Origin: Aggregatibacter segnis ATCC 33393
GTDB taxonomy: Bacteria > Pseudomonadota > Gammaproteobacteria > Enterobacterales > Pasteurellaceae
Direction of reading: 5' to 3'
DNA: 64,000 nt
NCBI RefSeq assembly: GCF_000185305.1
Contig: NZ_GL622200.1
Location: forward strand, 1,055,703-1,119,702
Numbering within the stretch: position 1 is the first letter of the stretch; the number at the start of each line of letters is the position of its first letter. Below the pieces are notes generated by a model. The model made no database searches. It was not told the DNA's origin and worked only from the letters and a program-made list of their open reading frames with translations. Below are positions 10,065 to 19,441 of this stretch, piece by piece. Both the position numbers and the translations under genes were made by a program.

Positions 10065-10138
10065 CTACGTAGTTACATGCAAAATTTGTGCAATTTAATC
10101 AATCTACGATCTATTTCTGACATTTATAAGGAGTTAAT

Positions 10139-11128
10139 GTGAAATTAGATGAAATCGCCAAGTTAGCGGGCGTTTCTTGCACAACGGTGAGCTACGTTGT
10201 GAATGGAAAAGCTAAACAATATCGCGTAAGCGATAGCACGATAGCCAAAGTGCAGGCGCTGATTAAGCAATATGATTTCAAACCCAATGCCATGGCGGCA
10301 AGCTTGCGCGTAGGTAAAAGTAAAACTATTGGTTTGATTATTCCTGATTTTGAAAATATCAGCTACGCAAAAATCGCCAACAAGTTAGAAAATCGCTTGC
10401 GAGAAAAAGGATATCAGCTGTTAATTTCTTGCTCCAATGATCATATTGAAAATGAACAAGACTGCGTAAAACATTTATTACAACGTCAAGTTGATGCGTT
10501 GGTTGTCTCTTCTGCTCTACCTTATAACACAGATTTTTATCAAAATGCCGATGTACCTGTTATTGGGTTTGATCGCCGTATTCAATCCCCCAATGTGGTA
10601 AATGTATTGACCGATGATGAAGGCGATGCATGTCGCTTAGCAGAGGAATTTCTCAAACTGCCAAATCAACAGCAGGTGTTATTCTTTGGCGCACTGTCTG
10701 AATTGCCCACTAGCAAGGAGCGTGAGCTGGGTTTTCGCAAAGCACTGAAAGATAAAACGGTAAAAGTTGATTATTTATATACAGATAAATTTCATAAAAA
10801 CAATGCGGCAAATACATTTGCACAATGGTTATCAGAAAAAGGGAATTTGCCAACAACCATTTTTACCACTTCATTTACGCTATTAGAAGGCGTGATGTTG
10901 GTATTATTACAACGTTTTGGGCATGTGCCTCATCACTTAACGATTGCAACCTTTGGTCATTTTGAAATGTTGGAGTTATTAGAAAACCCGGTGATTTGTA
11001 GCGTGCAAGATTACGATAAAGTATCGCAATCTCTATTGAATTTGGCATTTGATGCTATTTCGAAAAAACATAAAACAACAGTAAATAGCACGCCTTTAAG
11101 CCGTAAAGTCATTAAGTACCACTGTTAG
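10139..11128 (+). CDS. cra: LacI-family regulator, Cra/FruR type
   Basis: A 329-residue repressor. The helix-turn-helix start KLDEIAKLAGVSCTTVSY and hinge GKAKQYRVSD are almost those of E. coli Cra (FruR), and similarity continues through the effector domain (for example HLLQRQVDA). Cra senses fructose 1-phosphate or fructose 1,6-bisphosphate and controls carbon flow. The start is GTG at 10139 with AAGGAG 8 bases upstream. No fructose PTS genes are nearby, but a fructokinase and sucrose-6-phosphate hydrolase lie at 57.8-60.2 kb. Its 3' end overlaps the convergent gene by 17 bases. Confidence 0.85.
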   Translation: MKLDEIAKLAGVSCTTVSYVVNGKAKQYRVSDSTIAKVQALIKQYDFKPNAMAASLRVGKSKTIGLIIPDFENISYAKIANKLENRLREKGYQLLISCSNDHIENEQDCVKHLLQRQVDALVVSSALPYNTDFYQNADVPVIGFDRRIQSPNVVNVLTDDEGDACRLAEEFLKLPNQQQVLFFGALSELPTSKERELGFRKALKDKTVKVDYLYTDKFHKNNAANTFAQWLSEKGNLPTTIFTTSFTLLEGVMLVLLQRFGHVPHHLTIATFGHFEMLELLENPVICSVQDYDKVSQSLLNLAFDAISKKHKTTVNSTPLSRKVIKYHC

Positions 11129-11834
11129 CATCCGTCACATCGGGAATCGTCACCGGTGGGGGCAAAGGTTCCGGTACCCCTAAAAAGTGCGGTTCCCTTT
11201 CCATTAATAAATCCCACACAGCCTGCAAGCGGGCAAAAAATTCTCGCACTCGCACTTTTGTATAACCTTGCGGATAATCGGCAACGAAACAAATAGCATC
11301 AATGTCATGGAATTTTGCAATAAATAGAGCGCGTTCACAGTGGAATTTTTGTGAAATGATCGTGAGAGAATGAGCTTGAAACACTTGATCGGCACGAACC
11401 ACGGAATCCAATGTGCGGAATCCGGCAAAATCTAAATAAATAAACTCTTGCGGAACGCCCATCTTTTTCAAATCTTTCAACATGGTACGCGGTTCATTGT
11501 ATTGCAATGTACGGTTATCACCACTTAACAATAAATAATCTACTTTTCTTTTTTCAAACAAACGTTGAGCAGTCAATAATCGATTGTAATAAAAGAGATT
11601 CAGAGTGTTATCCGAGAAATATTTTGACGTGCCAAGCACCAAGCCATAAGGACGATTTGGCACTTTTTCGATGTCATAGTAAATGTCATTACGCACATAG
11701 TATCCAATGGTCTGATCAACAATCACCAACAAAATCGCAAAAAAAGCCATAAATAACGCCATGTAACGGGAAAGCCGTTTCATCTGCGTTAGTGTGAAAT
11801 ATATTTGTAACTTTTCTTTTAAATTCAATTTCAT
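11112..11834 (-). CDS. SanA/YdcF-like DUF218 membrane protein
   Basis: A 240-residue protein of the DUF218 (SanA/ElyC/YdcF) family. One membrane segment near residues 24-45 is followed by an outward-facing domain with the family motifs VLGTSKYFSDNTLN, LLLSGDNRTLQYNEPRTM and an SQKFHCERALFIA region. E. coli SanA affects envelope permeability to vancomycin; the biochemical role is unresolved. The start is uncertain: MKRLSRYM at residue 18 is an alternative and neither has a clear ribosome site. The tail overlaps the convergent cra-like gene and ends in a Pro-rich stretch. Confidence 0.78.
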   Translation of the reverse strand: MKLNLKEKLQIYFTLTQMKRLSRYMALFMAFFAILLVIVDQTIGYYVRNDIYYDIEKVPNRPYGLVLGTSKYFSDNTLNLFYYNRLLTAQRLFEKRKVDYLLLSGDNRTLQYNEPRTMLKDLKKMGVPQEFIYLDFAGFRTLDSVVRADQVFQAHSLTIISQKFHCERALFIAKFHDIDAICFVADYPQGYTKVRVREFFARLQAVWDLLMEREPHFLGVPEPLPPPVTIPDVTDANSGT

Positions 11835-11928
11835 TGGCTGTTTTATCAGAAAAAATTGGTATTCAACATAATGAAAAAAAGCCTGGAATTCAAGTGTAAT
11901 TTCGTTATTTATAGCCTTAAAAACTTCC

Positions 11929-11952
11929 AGATGTTTAGACGTCTAAAATTTC
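11929..11952 (+). promoter_or_regulatory. MetJ operator (tandem met boxes)
   Basis: Adjacent 8-mers AGATGTTT (11929-11936) and AGACGTCT (11937-11944, the perfect consensus), with a degenerate third copy (AAAATTTC) after them. MetJ with S-adenosylmethionine binds tandem boxes. The operator abuts the -35 of the metX promoter. Confidence 0.85.
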
Positions 11953-11980
11953 TTGACAAGGGATAGCCGCAGGATGTAAC
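11953..11980 (+). promoter_or_regulatory. metX promoter
   Basis: TTGACA (11953-11958), a 16-base spacer and TGTAAC (11975-11980), directly after the met boxes and about 48 bases before the metX ATG. Confidence 0.65.
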
Positions 11981-12027
11981 GTTACTCACCTTTACTGATA
12001 ACAAGAGAAATTGCGCCGGATTTTGCA

Positions 12028-13119
12028 ATGACAATAAAAAAGACCACCGTTTTTACCCATCAACCTTTACAGCTTACGTTAGGCGGTCAACTGGAACACA
12101 TCGACGTTGCCTATCAAACTTACGGTGTATTGAATGCGGATAAAAGCAATGCCGTGTTAATTTGCCATGCCCTTACCGGGGATGCCGAACCTTATTTTGA
12201 TCAAGAGGCAAACCAACAAGGTTGGTGGCAAAACTTCATGGGTGACGGATTGGCATTAGACACTTCGCGCTATTTCTTTATTTGTTCCAATGTGCTTGGT
12301 GGTTGTAAAGGCACAACCGGTCCTTCTTCAGTTAATCCGCAAACCGGTCGTCCATACGGCAGTCAATTTCCTACCGTCGTAGTACAAGATATTGTAAAAG
12401 TACAAAAAGCATTACTAGACTCACTGGCGATTCCACATTTACACGCCATCATTGGGGGCTCTTTTGGCGGAATGCAAGCCAATCAATGGGCGATTGATTA
12501 CCCTGATTTTGTTTCCAACGTAGTAAATTTATGCTCTTCTCTGTCTTTCAGTGCAGAAGCCATCGGATTTAATCACGTCATGCGTCAAGCGGTTATCAGT
12601 GACCCAAATTTCAATAACGGCGATTATTACGACGGTGCAAAACCGGATAAAGGATTAGCGTTAGCGCGTATGCTTGGCATGCTTACCTATCGCACAGATG
12701 TTCAGCTGACCAAAGCTTTCGGACGCGCGACCAAAGCAGAAGGCAATTTGCAGGGGGACTATTTCCAAGTGGAATCTTATTTGAGCTACCAAGGACAGAA
12801 ATTTCTTGCGCGCTTCGATGCCAATAGCTACCTGCATTTACTACGCGCGTTGGATTTATACGATCCAAGCCTCGGTTATGCCGACTTAAAAACCGCACTT
12901 TCTCGCATTCAAGCACGTTACACGTTAGTTTCTGTGGATAACGATCAACTGTTCAAATTGCCGGAATTACGCAAAAGCAAACAGCTATTGGAAGAAAATG
13001 GCGTGAATTTAAATTATTACGAATTCAGCTCTGACTATGGTCATGATGCCTTTTTAGTGGACTACGCCTTTTTTGAACATAAAATCCGTGATGGATTAGC
13101 AGGAAAAATAGAAAAATGA
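12028..13119 (+). CDS. metX: Homoserine O-acetyltransferase MetX
   Basis: A 363-residue alpha/beta-hydrolase fold enzyme. It acetylates homoserine with acetyl-CoA, the first committed step of methionine synthesis in organisms without MetA. The nucleophile elbow GGSFGGMQ places the catalytic serine at S145. The acid and base lie in DNDQLF and in the C-terminal YGHDAFLVD. MetJ boxes upstream agree with the function. The paralogous succinyltransferase activity cannot be excluded by sequence, but the overall pattern is MetX. metH lies 33 kb away. Confidence 0.94.
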   Translation: MTIKKTTVFTHQPLQLTLGGQLEHIDVAYQTYGVLNADKSNAVLICHALTGDAEPYFDQEANQQGWWQNFMGDGLALDTSRYFFICSNVLGGCKGTTGPSSVNPQTGRPYGSQFPTVVVQDIVKVQKALLDSLAIPHLHAIIGGSFGGMQANQWAIDYPDFVSNVVNLCSSLSFSAEAIGFNHVMRQAVISDPNFNNGDYYDGAKPDKGLALARMLGMLTYRTDVQLTKAFGRATKAEGNLQGDYFQVESYLSYQGQKFLARFDANSYLHLLRALDLYDPSLGYADLKTALSRIQARYTLVSVDNDQLFKLPELRKSKQLLEENGVNLNYYEFSSDYGHDAFLVDYAFFEHKIRDGLAGKIEK

Positions 13120-13125
13120 GTCTAA

Positions 13126-13166
13126 AAAGAAACCGCACTTTAAAACGAAGTGCGGTTTCTTTTTGA
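13126..13166 (+). terminator. Uptake-signal dyad terminator after metX
   Basis: AGAAACCGCACTT and AAGTGCGGTTTCT form a perfect 13-bp stem with a short loop, followed by T residues, 8 bases past the metX stop. Confidence 0.88.
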
Positions 13167-13177
13167 TGTGTTTTTCA

Positions 13178-13258
13178 TTAGAAAATGGAAAACGCTAAAA
13201 CAAGAATCACGCTAAGAGAAAGCGCAACCGTCATCATTGCATAACCGAAAGTCCCCAT
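13178..13258 (-). CDS. 26-residue membrane peptide divergent from purR (YnhF-position)
   Basis: A short gene below usual length cut-offs. It encodes 26 residues: MGTFGYAMM, then a single hydrophobic helix (TVALSLSVILVLAFSIF). Support comes from a strong ribosome site (GAGGTG, 5-base gap to ATG), a clean stop and position. In E. coli the 29-residue membrane peptide YnhF also lies next to purR. The sequences are not obviously alike, so the link is by place and form only. Function is unknown. Confidence 0.62.
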   Translation of the reverse strand: MGTFGYAMMTVALSLSVILVLAFSIF

Positions 13259-13433
13259 GATTCACCTCTTTTTTTTGTCTTTATGTTAAAAGAGCCTATA
13301 TCTTAACAAAAAATTCACATAAAAAGCCAACCAAATATGAAAAAGCCGACAGATTAATAAAAATTCTGTGTTATGCCCTTAACCAAAAGTACTTACCTCT
13401 TTATAATAGCCAAAATTTTTTAGGGAGAACGTT

Positions 13434-14435
13434 ATGGCTACCATCAAAGATGTTGCCAAAATGGCAGGCGTATCCACCACCACGGTGTCGCACGTAATCA
13501 ATAAAACCCGCTTTGTGGCACAAGAAACCGAAAGTTTGGTTTTACAGGCCATCAAAGATCTGAATTATTCCCCAAGTGCGGTGGCGCGTAGCCTTAAAGT
13601 GAATACCACCAAATCTATCGGCATGATCGTCACCACCAGTGAAGCGCCTTATTTTGCGGAAATCATTCATGCAGTAGAAGAACACTGCTATCGCCAAGGT
13701 TATTCATTGTTTCTGTGTAACACGCAAAATAATGCGGAAAAAATCAAAAACCATTTAGAAATGCTAGCGAAAAAACGCGTAGATGGCATTTTGGTTATGT
13801 GTTCCGAATACTTGCCGGATTCGTTAAATCTACTTCATTCCTTTGAAAATATCCCGATGGTCGTGATGGATTGGGGCCCGAACGTACACACAGACATCAT
13901 CCAAGATAACAGCTTTGATGGCGGCTATTTAGCCACCAAACATCTCATTGAAAACGGCCATAAACACATCGGCATTATTGCCGGTGAGCTCACCAAAACA
14001 ACCGCGAAAACCCGTTATGAGGGCTTTATCCATGCGATAAAAGAAGCCGGTTTAACCGTTAATCCGAACTGGGTGATGGAAGGCTTTTTTGAACCGGAAG
14101 ACGGCTATGAGTGCATGAATAAAATTTTAAGCCAAGATAACTTACCAACCGCGGTATTTTGTTGTAACGATCTCATGGCGTTGGGTGCGATTTCCGCGAT
14201 TGGCGAAAAAGGCTTACGTGTACCGGAAGACATTTCCATTATCGGTTATGACAACATTCATGCCTCCCGTTTTTATTCACCGCCGCTGACAACCGTGCAC
14301 CAATCTAAGTCTCGTTTAGGTGTGCAAGCGGTGAATTTATTGTTTGAACGCATTAACCATAAATCCGATCAAAAAGAAAAAATTGAAATCTACCCTGAAT
14401 TGGTGGTTCGCAAATCGGTGAAAAAGATAGTATAA
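13434..14435 (+). CDS. purR: Purine repressor PurR
   Basis: A 333-residue LacI-family repressor. The N-terminus [20 protein letters not shown] with hinge [10 protein letters not shown] and the effector domain match PurR, which binds hypoxanthine or guanine and represses purine genes. Effector-pocket segments such as MDWGPN and [11 protein letters not shown] are present. ATG 13434 follows AGGGAGAACGTT. I see no clear PurR box in its own leader. A short terminator follows. Confidence 0.94.
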   Translation: MATIKDVAKMAGVSTTTVSHVINKTRFVAQETESLVLQAIKDLNYSPSAVARSLKVNTTKSIGMIVTTSEAPYFAEIIHAVEEHCYRQGYSLFLCNTQNNAEKIKNHLEMLAKKRVDGILVMCSEYLPDSLNLLHSFENIPMVVMDWGPNVHTDIIQDNSFDGGYLATKHLIENGHKHIGIIAGELTKTTAKTRYEGFIHAIKEAGLTVNPNWVMEGFFEPEDGYECMNKILSQDNLPTAVFCCNDLMALGAISAIGEKGLRVPEDISIIGYDNIHASRFYSPPLTTVHQSKSRLGVQAVNLLFERINHKSDQKEKIEIYPELVVRKSVKKIV

Positions 14436-14442
14436 GTAAATA

Positions 14443-14470
14443 AAAAAGGGGCTAAAAAAGCCCCTTTTCT
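14443..14470 (+). terminator. Terminator after purR
   Basis: AAAAGGGGCT / AGCCCCTTTT stem with a tiny A-rich loop and T-rich end, a few bases past the purR stop. Confidence 0.85.
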
Positions 14471-14558
14471 TCGCATTTAAAACACCATAAAAACCGACCG
14501 CACTTTCTCCCACAATTATGCTATGATGAGCCCTCAATTTACTGCATGGAATACACAA

Positions 14559-14879
14559 ATGAGCGAATTCAAAAAACTGGATCCCGATACGGCAATTGAT
14601 ATTGCCTACGATATTTTTCTAGAGATGGCACCGGAAAATCTCGATCCTGCCGATATTCTGTTATTTAATCTGCAATTTGAAGAACGTGGCGCTGTTGAGT
14701 TTGTTGAAACCGCCGATAACTGGGAAGAAGAAATTGGCGTGTTAATTGATCCGGAAGAATATGCCGAAGTCTGGATTGGACTGGTGAATGAACAAGATGA
14801 AATGGATGATATTTTTGCCAAGTTTTTAATTTCTCACCGAGAAGAAGATCGTCAATATCATATTATTTGGAAAGAATAA
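14559..14879 (+). CDS. yciU: Putative dsDNA-mimic protein, HI1450/YciU (DUF440) family
   Basis: A 106-residue, very acidic protein nearly identical in pattern to H. influenzae HI1450 (107 residues), whose structure resembles DNA-mimic proteins and which is reported to bind HU. The block [18 protein letters not shown] opens the domain, and many Asp/Glu cover the surface ([19 protein letters not shown]). The start is set at MSEFKKLD (14559), which fits the family length. An upstream in-frame ATG at 14523 would add 12 unconserved residues. Confidence 0.88.
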   Translation: MSEFKKLDPDTAIDIAYDIFLEMAPENLDPADILLFNLQFEERGAVEFVETADNWEEEIGVLIDPEEYAEVWIGLVNEQDEMDDIFAKFLISHREEDRQYHIIWKE

Positions 14880-14914
14880 CGCGTATTTCCGTTCATTCCG
14901 GCACGTTAATACCC

Positions 14915-14941
14915 TCGCCCTGTTCGTCTAACACAGGGCGA
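14915..14941. terminator. Hairpin between convergent yciU and afuC
   Basis: A 9-bp perfect stem TCGCCCTGT / ACAGGGCGA between two converging genes. Neither side has a strong T run, so its strength as a terminator is uncertain. Confidence 0.5.
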
Positions 14942-14978
14942 AAAACACGGTAAAAACCCACCGCACTTTCAGTCTTTC

Positions 14979-16019
14979 CTATTCCTCTACAGGCAGCACA
15001 AACCAACCAATCGGACGTAACTTAACAAAATACTCGGGCTGATTTGGTATGTAATCATTTGGATTTAAATGCACCAATAATGGCAAACCATGCCATTGCA
15101 CCTGAATCTCCCAATAACTCCCCATAGAAATCGCCGATTGTACTTCACAACGTTCCGCAGGTTCGCCGGTGAGTGCCAAGAACACGCCTTCAGGGCGAAT
15201 ACCGAGCACATAGTTTCCCTCTTGCGGTGGCACATCTGATTCAATCGACAACGCATTTTCTGCCAGAACATAGTTTCCGTTTTTTACGCTTACCGGAAAG
15301 AAAGACACCTCGCCCATGAAGTTTGCCGTAAAACGAGAGGTTGGATGATGATAGAGGGTATTCGGCAAACCAATCTGTTCGACTTTTCCTTGATTCATCA
15401 CCACTACTGCATCAGAAATAGCAAAGGCTTCTGTTTGATCGTGAGTCACATAAAGCACCGTAATACCGAGTTTTTGTTGTAAATGGCGAATCATCTCACG
15501 CATCGTACGACGCAAATTGGTATCCAAATTACTTAACGGCTCATCAAATAATAAAATTTGTGGCGTAATCACCAACGCCCGCGCCAAGGCGACACGTTGT
15601 TGTTGTCCACCGGAAAGTTGTTCAATACGGCGATGCTCAAACCCTTCAAGTTCCACCATTTTTAATGCTCGGCTAACTTTTTCAGCAATGTCGGAGGAAT
15701 GGGTTTCCTGCATTTTTAAACCAAATGCCACATTTTCCCCCACCGTTAAATGAGGGAAAAGCGCGTAGGATTGAAAAACAATCCCCACGCCTCGCTGTTG
15801 TGGCGGTAGACAGCTGATATCCTTTCCGTCACATAAAATTTGCCCTTGATCGAGATCTTCCAACCCGGCAATAAGACGTAGAATGGTGGTTTTGCCACAA
15901 CCTGAGGCGCCCAATAAAGTCGTAAATTTACCTTTTTCAAAGGTAAGATTGAAATCTTGCAATACCTTGGTTGAACCAAAAGCTTTATAAACCTGTTTTA
16001 ATTCAATATATTGTGTCAT
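14979..16019 (-). CDS. afuC: ABC transporter ATP-binding protein, AfuC/FbpC type
   Basis: A 346-residue ATPase that powers the AfuAB importer. Walker A GASGCGKT (37-44), Q-loop FQSYALFP (82-89), signature LSGGQQQ (135-141), Walker B LLFDE (156-160) and the switch histidine in YVTHDQ are present. A C-terminal TOBE-like domain (about 240-346) follows. The ATG is one base past the stop of the permease gene (TAACATG), so translation is coupled. The family includes ferric-iron and sugar-phosphate importers. Confidence 0.88.
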   Translation of the reverse strand: MTQYIELKQVYKAFGSTKVLQDFNLTFEKGKFTTLLGASGCGKTTILRLIAGLEDLDQGQILCDGKDISCLPPQQRGVGIVFQSYALFPHLTVGENVAFGLKMQETHSSDIAEKVSRALKMVELEGFEHRRIEQLSGGQQQRVALARALVITPQILLFDEPLSNLDTNLRRTMREMIRHLQQKLGITVLYVTHDQTEAFAISDAVVVMNQGKVEQIGLPNTLYHHPTSRFTANFMGEVSFFPVSVKNGNYVLAENALSIESDVPPQEGNYVLGIRPEGVFLALTGEPAERCEVQSAISMGSYWEIQVQWHGLPLLVHLNPNDYIPNQPEYFVKLRPIGWFVLPVEE

Positions 16020-16020
16020 G

Positions 16021-18039
16021 TTATCGTCCTAACTTTGTCTCACCAACCCATCGACCGAATAAGCCGATAACCAGCATCATAATCACAATTAAACTGGCGC
16101 CGTACGCCACCGCTAAGCCGTAATCGCCGTCTTCCACCCGATTTAAAATAAATGACGTTGCCACGCGGGTGCTTGGTGTAACTAAGAAAATAATCGCGCT
16201 AATGGTCGTCATCGCACGCACAAAACTGGTCACCAAAGCAGACAATAAAGCGGGCTTCAATAAAGGCAAGGTAATAAAACGTAACGTCTGAAACGCGCTA
16301 GCTTTTAAAGAATAGGCGGCTTCATCCAATGCCGGATCCAGTTGTTTAAAATTCACTAATGCGGCACGCAAACCAATGGGCATATTGCGCGTGACCATCG
16401 AAAGCACAATGATCGCCCCGGTGCCGGTTAAATAGAGCGGCACATTATTGAACGCAAGGATGTAAGACACCCCGGCAACCGTTCCCGGCACCGCAAAACT
16501 GAGTAACGTCAGAAATTCAATGTGTTTTTGTCCGAAGAAGCGATGACGAGAAAAGAAATACGCCAATAAAAAACCGCTCATGGCAGTAAAAGGTGCGGCG
16601 ATCACGGCGAATAATACGGTTTGCACTAAAGACGGAATCGCACCGTTCTTCCAGCCTTGTCCGAATAGCGTGATGTAGTGTTGCAAAGTAAAGGTGTGAT
16701 TAACACCCCAGTTCTGCATCACGCTGCCGTAAAAAATACTGCCGTACAATACGGCATTGAAGCCAACCCAGGCAGCAAAAATGCTCACAACGGTGATTTT
16801 TAAACCAAGAGATAACGGCGTACTGCGTCCTTCAAACCCTTTGCCCGAGAGCGTGACATAATTTTTGCGCCCGATAGAATGATATTGCAGCCAGAAAACG
16901 CCGAGAGAAATGCTTAACAAAATAATCCCCAAGACACTTGCGGAGAAATAATCGTTTTGCGCCCCCACAATGTAAAAATAAATTTGCGTTGCTAACACAT
17001 CAAAATTGCCGCCTAACACGAAAGGCGAGCTGAAATCCGCCAAAGATTGCACCATCACGATTAAAAAGGCATTGGCTAGTGCCGGTTTTAATAACGGCAA
17101 CACGATAAAACGGAAACTCTGCCAACGATTTGCGCCGAGCATGACGGCGGCTTCTTCCAATTTCGGGGAAAGGTTTTTTAATGCCCCTTCCAACAACATA
17201 AATGCCATGGGCGTTAATGCCAACGTGTGGGAAATCAGAATACCGTTAAAACCATAAAGCCAATTCGGGTTCACGCCGAAATGTTGCGCGAGAAATTGTG
17301 TCACATAGCCTGAGCGACCAAACATCAACATCACGCCTAAGCTAACAACAAAAGGCGGCGTCACCATCGGCAACAAAGAAAAAACCTTACTGATGAAAAA
17401 ACTGCGTTTGGCAATTCTTGTGGTGTACAACGCCAAAACAAGCGCAAAGGCAACAGAACATACGCCGACCGCAGACGATACCGCCAAGGAATTGCCAATG
17501 ACTTTCCACAAGCCAAGGTGGTTTAATAACGTAAAAACATTACCAGACTCACCGGATTCGCCGGTAAAAAAGATCGTAAATAATGCGCTTATCGGATAAA
17601 AAATAAAGCCGATCACCAACACGGCAAGCCCGGTGGCGACCGCCAATAAAAAACGCTCCCCCCGTAAAAAACCTAAATGCGCTAAGGCATCCACGAATAT
17701 GGCGCCGATGGCAATAAACAGGAAAATCACCGCATAGCCGAAACGGAAAGCATAGGCCTCCGCCGAGAACCAAATGAAAGCAACCAAAAGTGCGGTCAAA
17801 ATAACGGTTATTTTTGCGGAACAACGAGAATCAGGCAGTCGCTGAAAAAAGGGGAAAATCCATAATGCACCAAACCACAGCCAACTGATATTGACCTGAA
17901 CCCATCCCATCGCGGCAAAATATTCTGTTGCGGTCGCCCCGAAAAGACCATAATCCAAGGCTCGCACCGGCAAACAGGCAAATGCCAGAAAAGCGAGTAA
18001 AATCCAAGTGATAGGCTGATGGAATAGGTGTTTTAGCAT
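16021..18039 (-). CDS. afuB: ABC transporter permease, fused AfuB/FbpB type
   Basis: A 672-residue inner-membrane permease made of two fused halves. Each half carries a binding-protein-dependent permease loop that docks the ATPase (EAAVMLGANRWQSFRFIVLP and EAAYSLKASAFQTLRFITLP). About 12 membrane segments are visible. The ATG at 18039 (MLKHLFHQ) is preferred over 18075, because the upstream codon lies inside the loop of an intercistronic hairpin. Its fusion form is that of AfuB/FbpB-like iron or hexose-phosphate transporters. Confidence 0.87.
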   Translation of the reverse strand: MLKHLFHQPITWILLAFLAFACLPVRALDYGLFGATATEYFAAMGWVQVNISWLWFGALWIFPFFQRLPDSRCSAKITVILTALLVAFIWFSAEAYAFRFGYAVIFLFIAIGAIFVDALAHLGFLRGERFLLAVATGLAVLVIGFIFYPISALFTIFFTGESGESGNVFTLLNHLGLWKVIGNSLAVSSAVGVCSVAFALVLALYTTRIAKRSFFISKVFSLLPMVTPPFVVSLGVMLMFGRSGYVTQFLAQHFGVNPNWLYGFNGILISHTLALTPMAFMLLEGALKNLSPKLEEAAVMLGANRWQSFRFIVLPLLKPALANAFLIVMVQSLADFSSPFVLGGNFDVLATQIYFYIVGAQNDYFSASVLGIILLSISLGVFWLQYHSIGRKNYVTLSGKGFEGRSTPLSLGLKITVVSIFAAWVGFNAVLYGSIFYGSVMQNWGVNHTFTLQHYITLFGQGWKNGAIPSLVQTVLFAVIAAPFTAMSGFLLAYFFSRHRFFGQKHIEFLTLLSFAVPGTVAGVSYILAFNNVPLYLTGTGAIIVLSMVTRNMPIGLRAALVNFKQLDPALDEAAYSLKASAFQTLRFITLPLLKPALLSALVTSFVRAMTTISAIIFLVTPSTRVATSFILNRVEDGDYGLAVAYGASLIVIMMLVIGLFGRWVGETKLGR

Positions 18040-18060
18040 GGATACGTCAGCATAAGATCT

Positions 18061-18088
18061 TGCTCGGCACAGCATAGGGTGCCGAGCA
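18061..18088 (-). other. Intercistronic stem-loop between afuA and afuB
   Basis: A perfect 10-bp GC-rich inverted repeat (TGCTCGGCAC / GTGCCGAGCA) with an 8-base loop, 10 bases past the afuA stop. No T run follows. This is the usual place for a stem that protects the binding-protein mRNA, so AfuA is made in excess over the membrane parts. Confidence 0.7.
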
Positions 18089-18097
18089 TCGGTAGGA

Positions 18098-19126
18098 TTA
18101 TTTCGATAATTTGATGTCAGCCAGCCACTTATTAATTAATCGCTTGCCTTCATCTTTAGAACCGAATTTCACAAAATCAAATTCAACAAAATCTAATTTC
18201 TTCGGGTCAACGGATTTTGGTGAAGATTCCGCGTTGGCATTGGTTGGGATTTGATATAAACCGAATTCACGCCATGGTATTTCCTGCACCTCTTTCGACA
18301 ACACAAAATCCATAAAAAGTTTGGCATTATCGAGGTTGCGTGCGCCTTTAATAATACTCGCACCGCCCAACGCATAACCGGTTTTGCCTTGTGGGATCAC
18401 CGTTTCCACCGGCGCGCCTTTTTCTTTTTCCGTGGCATACGCATGCACAAAACCAACACTCACCGCACTTTCACCACGAGATAAATTCGCTGTCACCAAA
18501 TTACTTTTCACATATTGCGAGACATTTTCATTAAGCTTTTTCAAATAATCAAAGGCTTTCTCTTCGCCCCAAAGTTGAATCAAGGTTGCCATGATCGTAT
18601 AAGTCGTACCGGAAGCACGCGGATCCGGCAGTTGAATTTCACCTTTATATTCCGGTTTGAGTAAGTCTTCCCAGGTTTGCGGCGCAGGCAATCCTAGTTG
18701 CGCCAATTTTTGTGTATTCACACCAAAGCCCAACACCAACATGTAGGCTACGGAAGTGAAATCACCCTTTTGCGCCATGAGTGGTTTAAACTGCGGTAAA
18801 ATTTCCGCTTGTTTTGGCGAACGGTAGGCTTCTAACAAACCCAACTCGCCCGCCTGGAAATGAGGCTCAATGGTGCCGCCATACCAAAAATCTGCCTGCG
18901 GATTATCTTTCTCCGCGTTGATCTTGCCAAAAATGGTTTCAGTGCCTCCGTGCACAAATTCGGTTTTCACGTCATATTTTTCACCAAACTGCGTCGTTAC
19001 CTTTTCACACAAGGCATTTTGCACCGTGCAATACACGGTCAAACGTCCTTCCGCCGCCGCCTGTTGGCTAAAAAATAAAGACGAAAGACACACCAAACCT
19101 AAACTCTGTTTAAACCATTTTTGCAT
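18098..19126 (-). CDS. afuA: Periplasmic binding protein, AfuA type
   Basis: A 342-residue periplasmic solute-binding protein. The signal peptide spans residues 1-25 with a cleavage site at QQAAA/EG. The mature protein begins with RLTVYCTVQ and has the family segments VHGGTETIF, QADFWYGGTIEPH and GYALGGASII. Related proteins were first named as ferric-iron binders; A. pleuropneumoniae AfuA was later shown to bind sugar phosphates. The paired tyrosines of classic FbpA iron sites are not seen at the expected place (HAYATEKEK), and no Fur box is visible upstream, so iron is not assured. It is first gene of the afuABC operon. Confidence 0.82.
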   Translation of the reverse strand: MQKWFKQSLGLVCLSSLFFSQQAAAEGRLTVYCTVQNALCEKVTTQFGEKYDVKTEFVHGGTETIFGKINAEKDNPQADFWYGGTIEPHFQAGELGLLEAYRSPKQAEILPQFKPLMAQKGDFTSVAYMLVLGFGVNTQKLAQLGLPAPQTWEDLLKPEYKGEIQLPDPRASGTTYTIMATLIQLWGEEKAFDYLKKLNENVSQYVKSNLVTANLSRGESAVSVGFVHAYATEKEKGAPVETVIPQGKTGYALGGASIIKGARNLDNAKLFMDFVLSKEVQEIPWREFGLYQIPTNANAESSPKSVDPKKLDFVEFDFVKFGSKDEGKRLINKWLADIKLSK

Positions 19127-19441
19127 TTGAACGCTCTCTTATAACTGACATAACGAAAGGCTCAGATTATATGCCATTACATGAAAAAATCGAAACCGAT
19201 TGCGTTTAATTTTTATGCCAATGAAAGCCGAATAAATACAGGTACAACCAATATCATGTAAACAAAAACGAGGAACTTGTGGGTGCGGTTTAACATTTGT
19301 TGGGAAAAAAGACCGCACTTTTCGTTTTTATCTACTCATTTGATTCTTTAGGTGGTTTTAATCTTTATCAAAACATAACATTAAAGGTAGAATAACGCCT
19401 TAATTCTCAATTATTTTTATGATTTCTAAGGAGTTTCAATC
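19127..19441. promoter_or_regulatory. Divergent region afuA / hsdM
   Basis: About 315 bases without a gene. It should hold the afuA and hsdM promoters. An imperfect uptake-signal pair is present (GGGTGCGGTTT near 19283 and ACCGCACTT at 19312-19320). A good ribosome site AAGGAG precedes hsdM. I found no Fur box. Confidence 0.5.

Noticed and set aside
18039-18075. An upstream start for the AfuB permease at 18075
   Set aside because: The codon lies in the loop of the intercistronic stem and the added 12 residues do not fit the family; 18039 is preferred.
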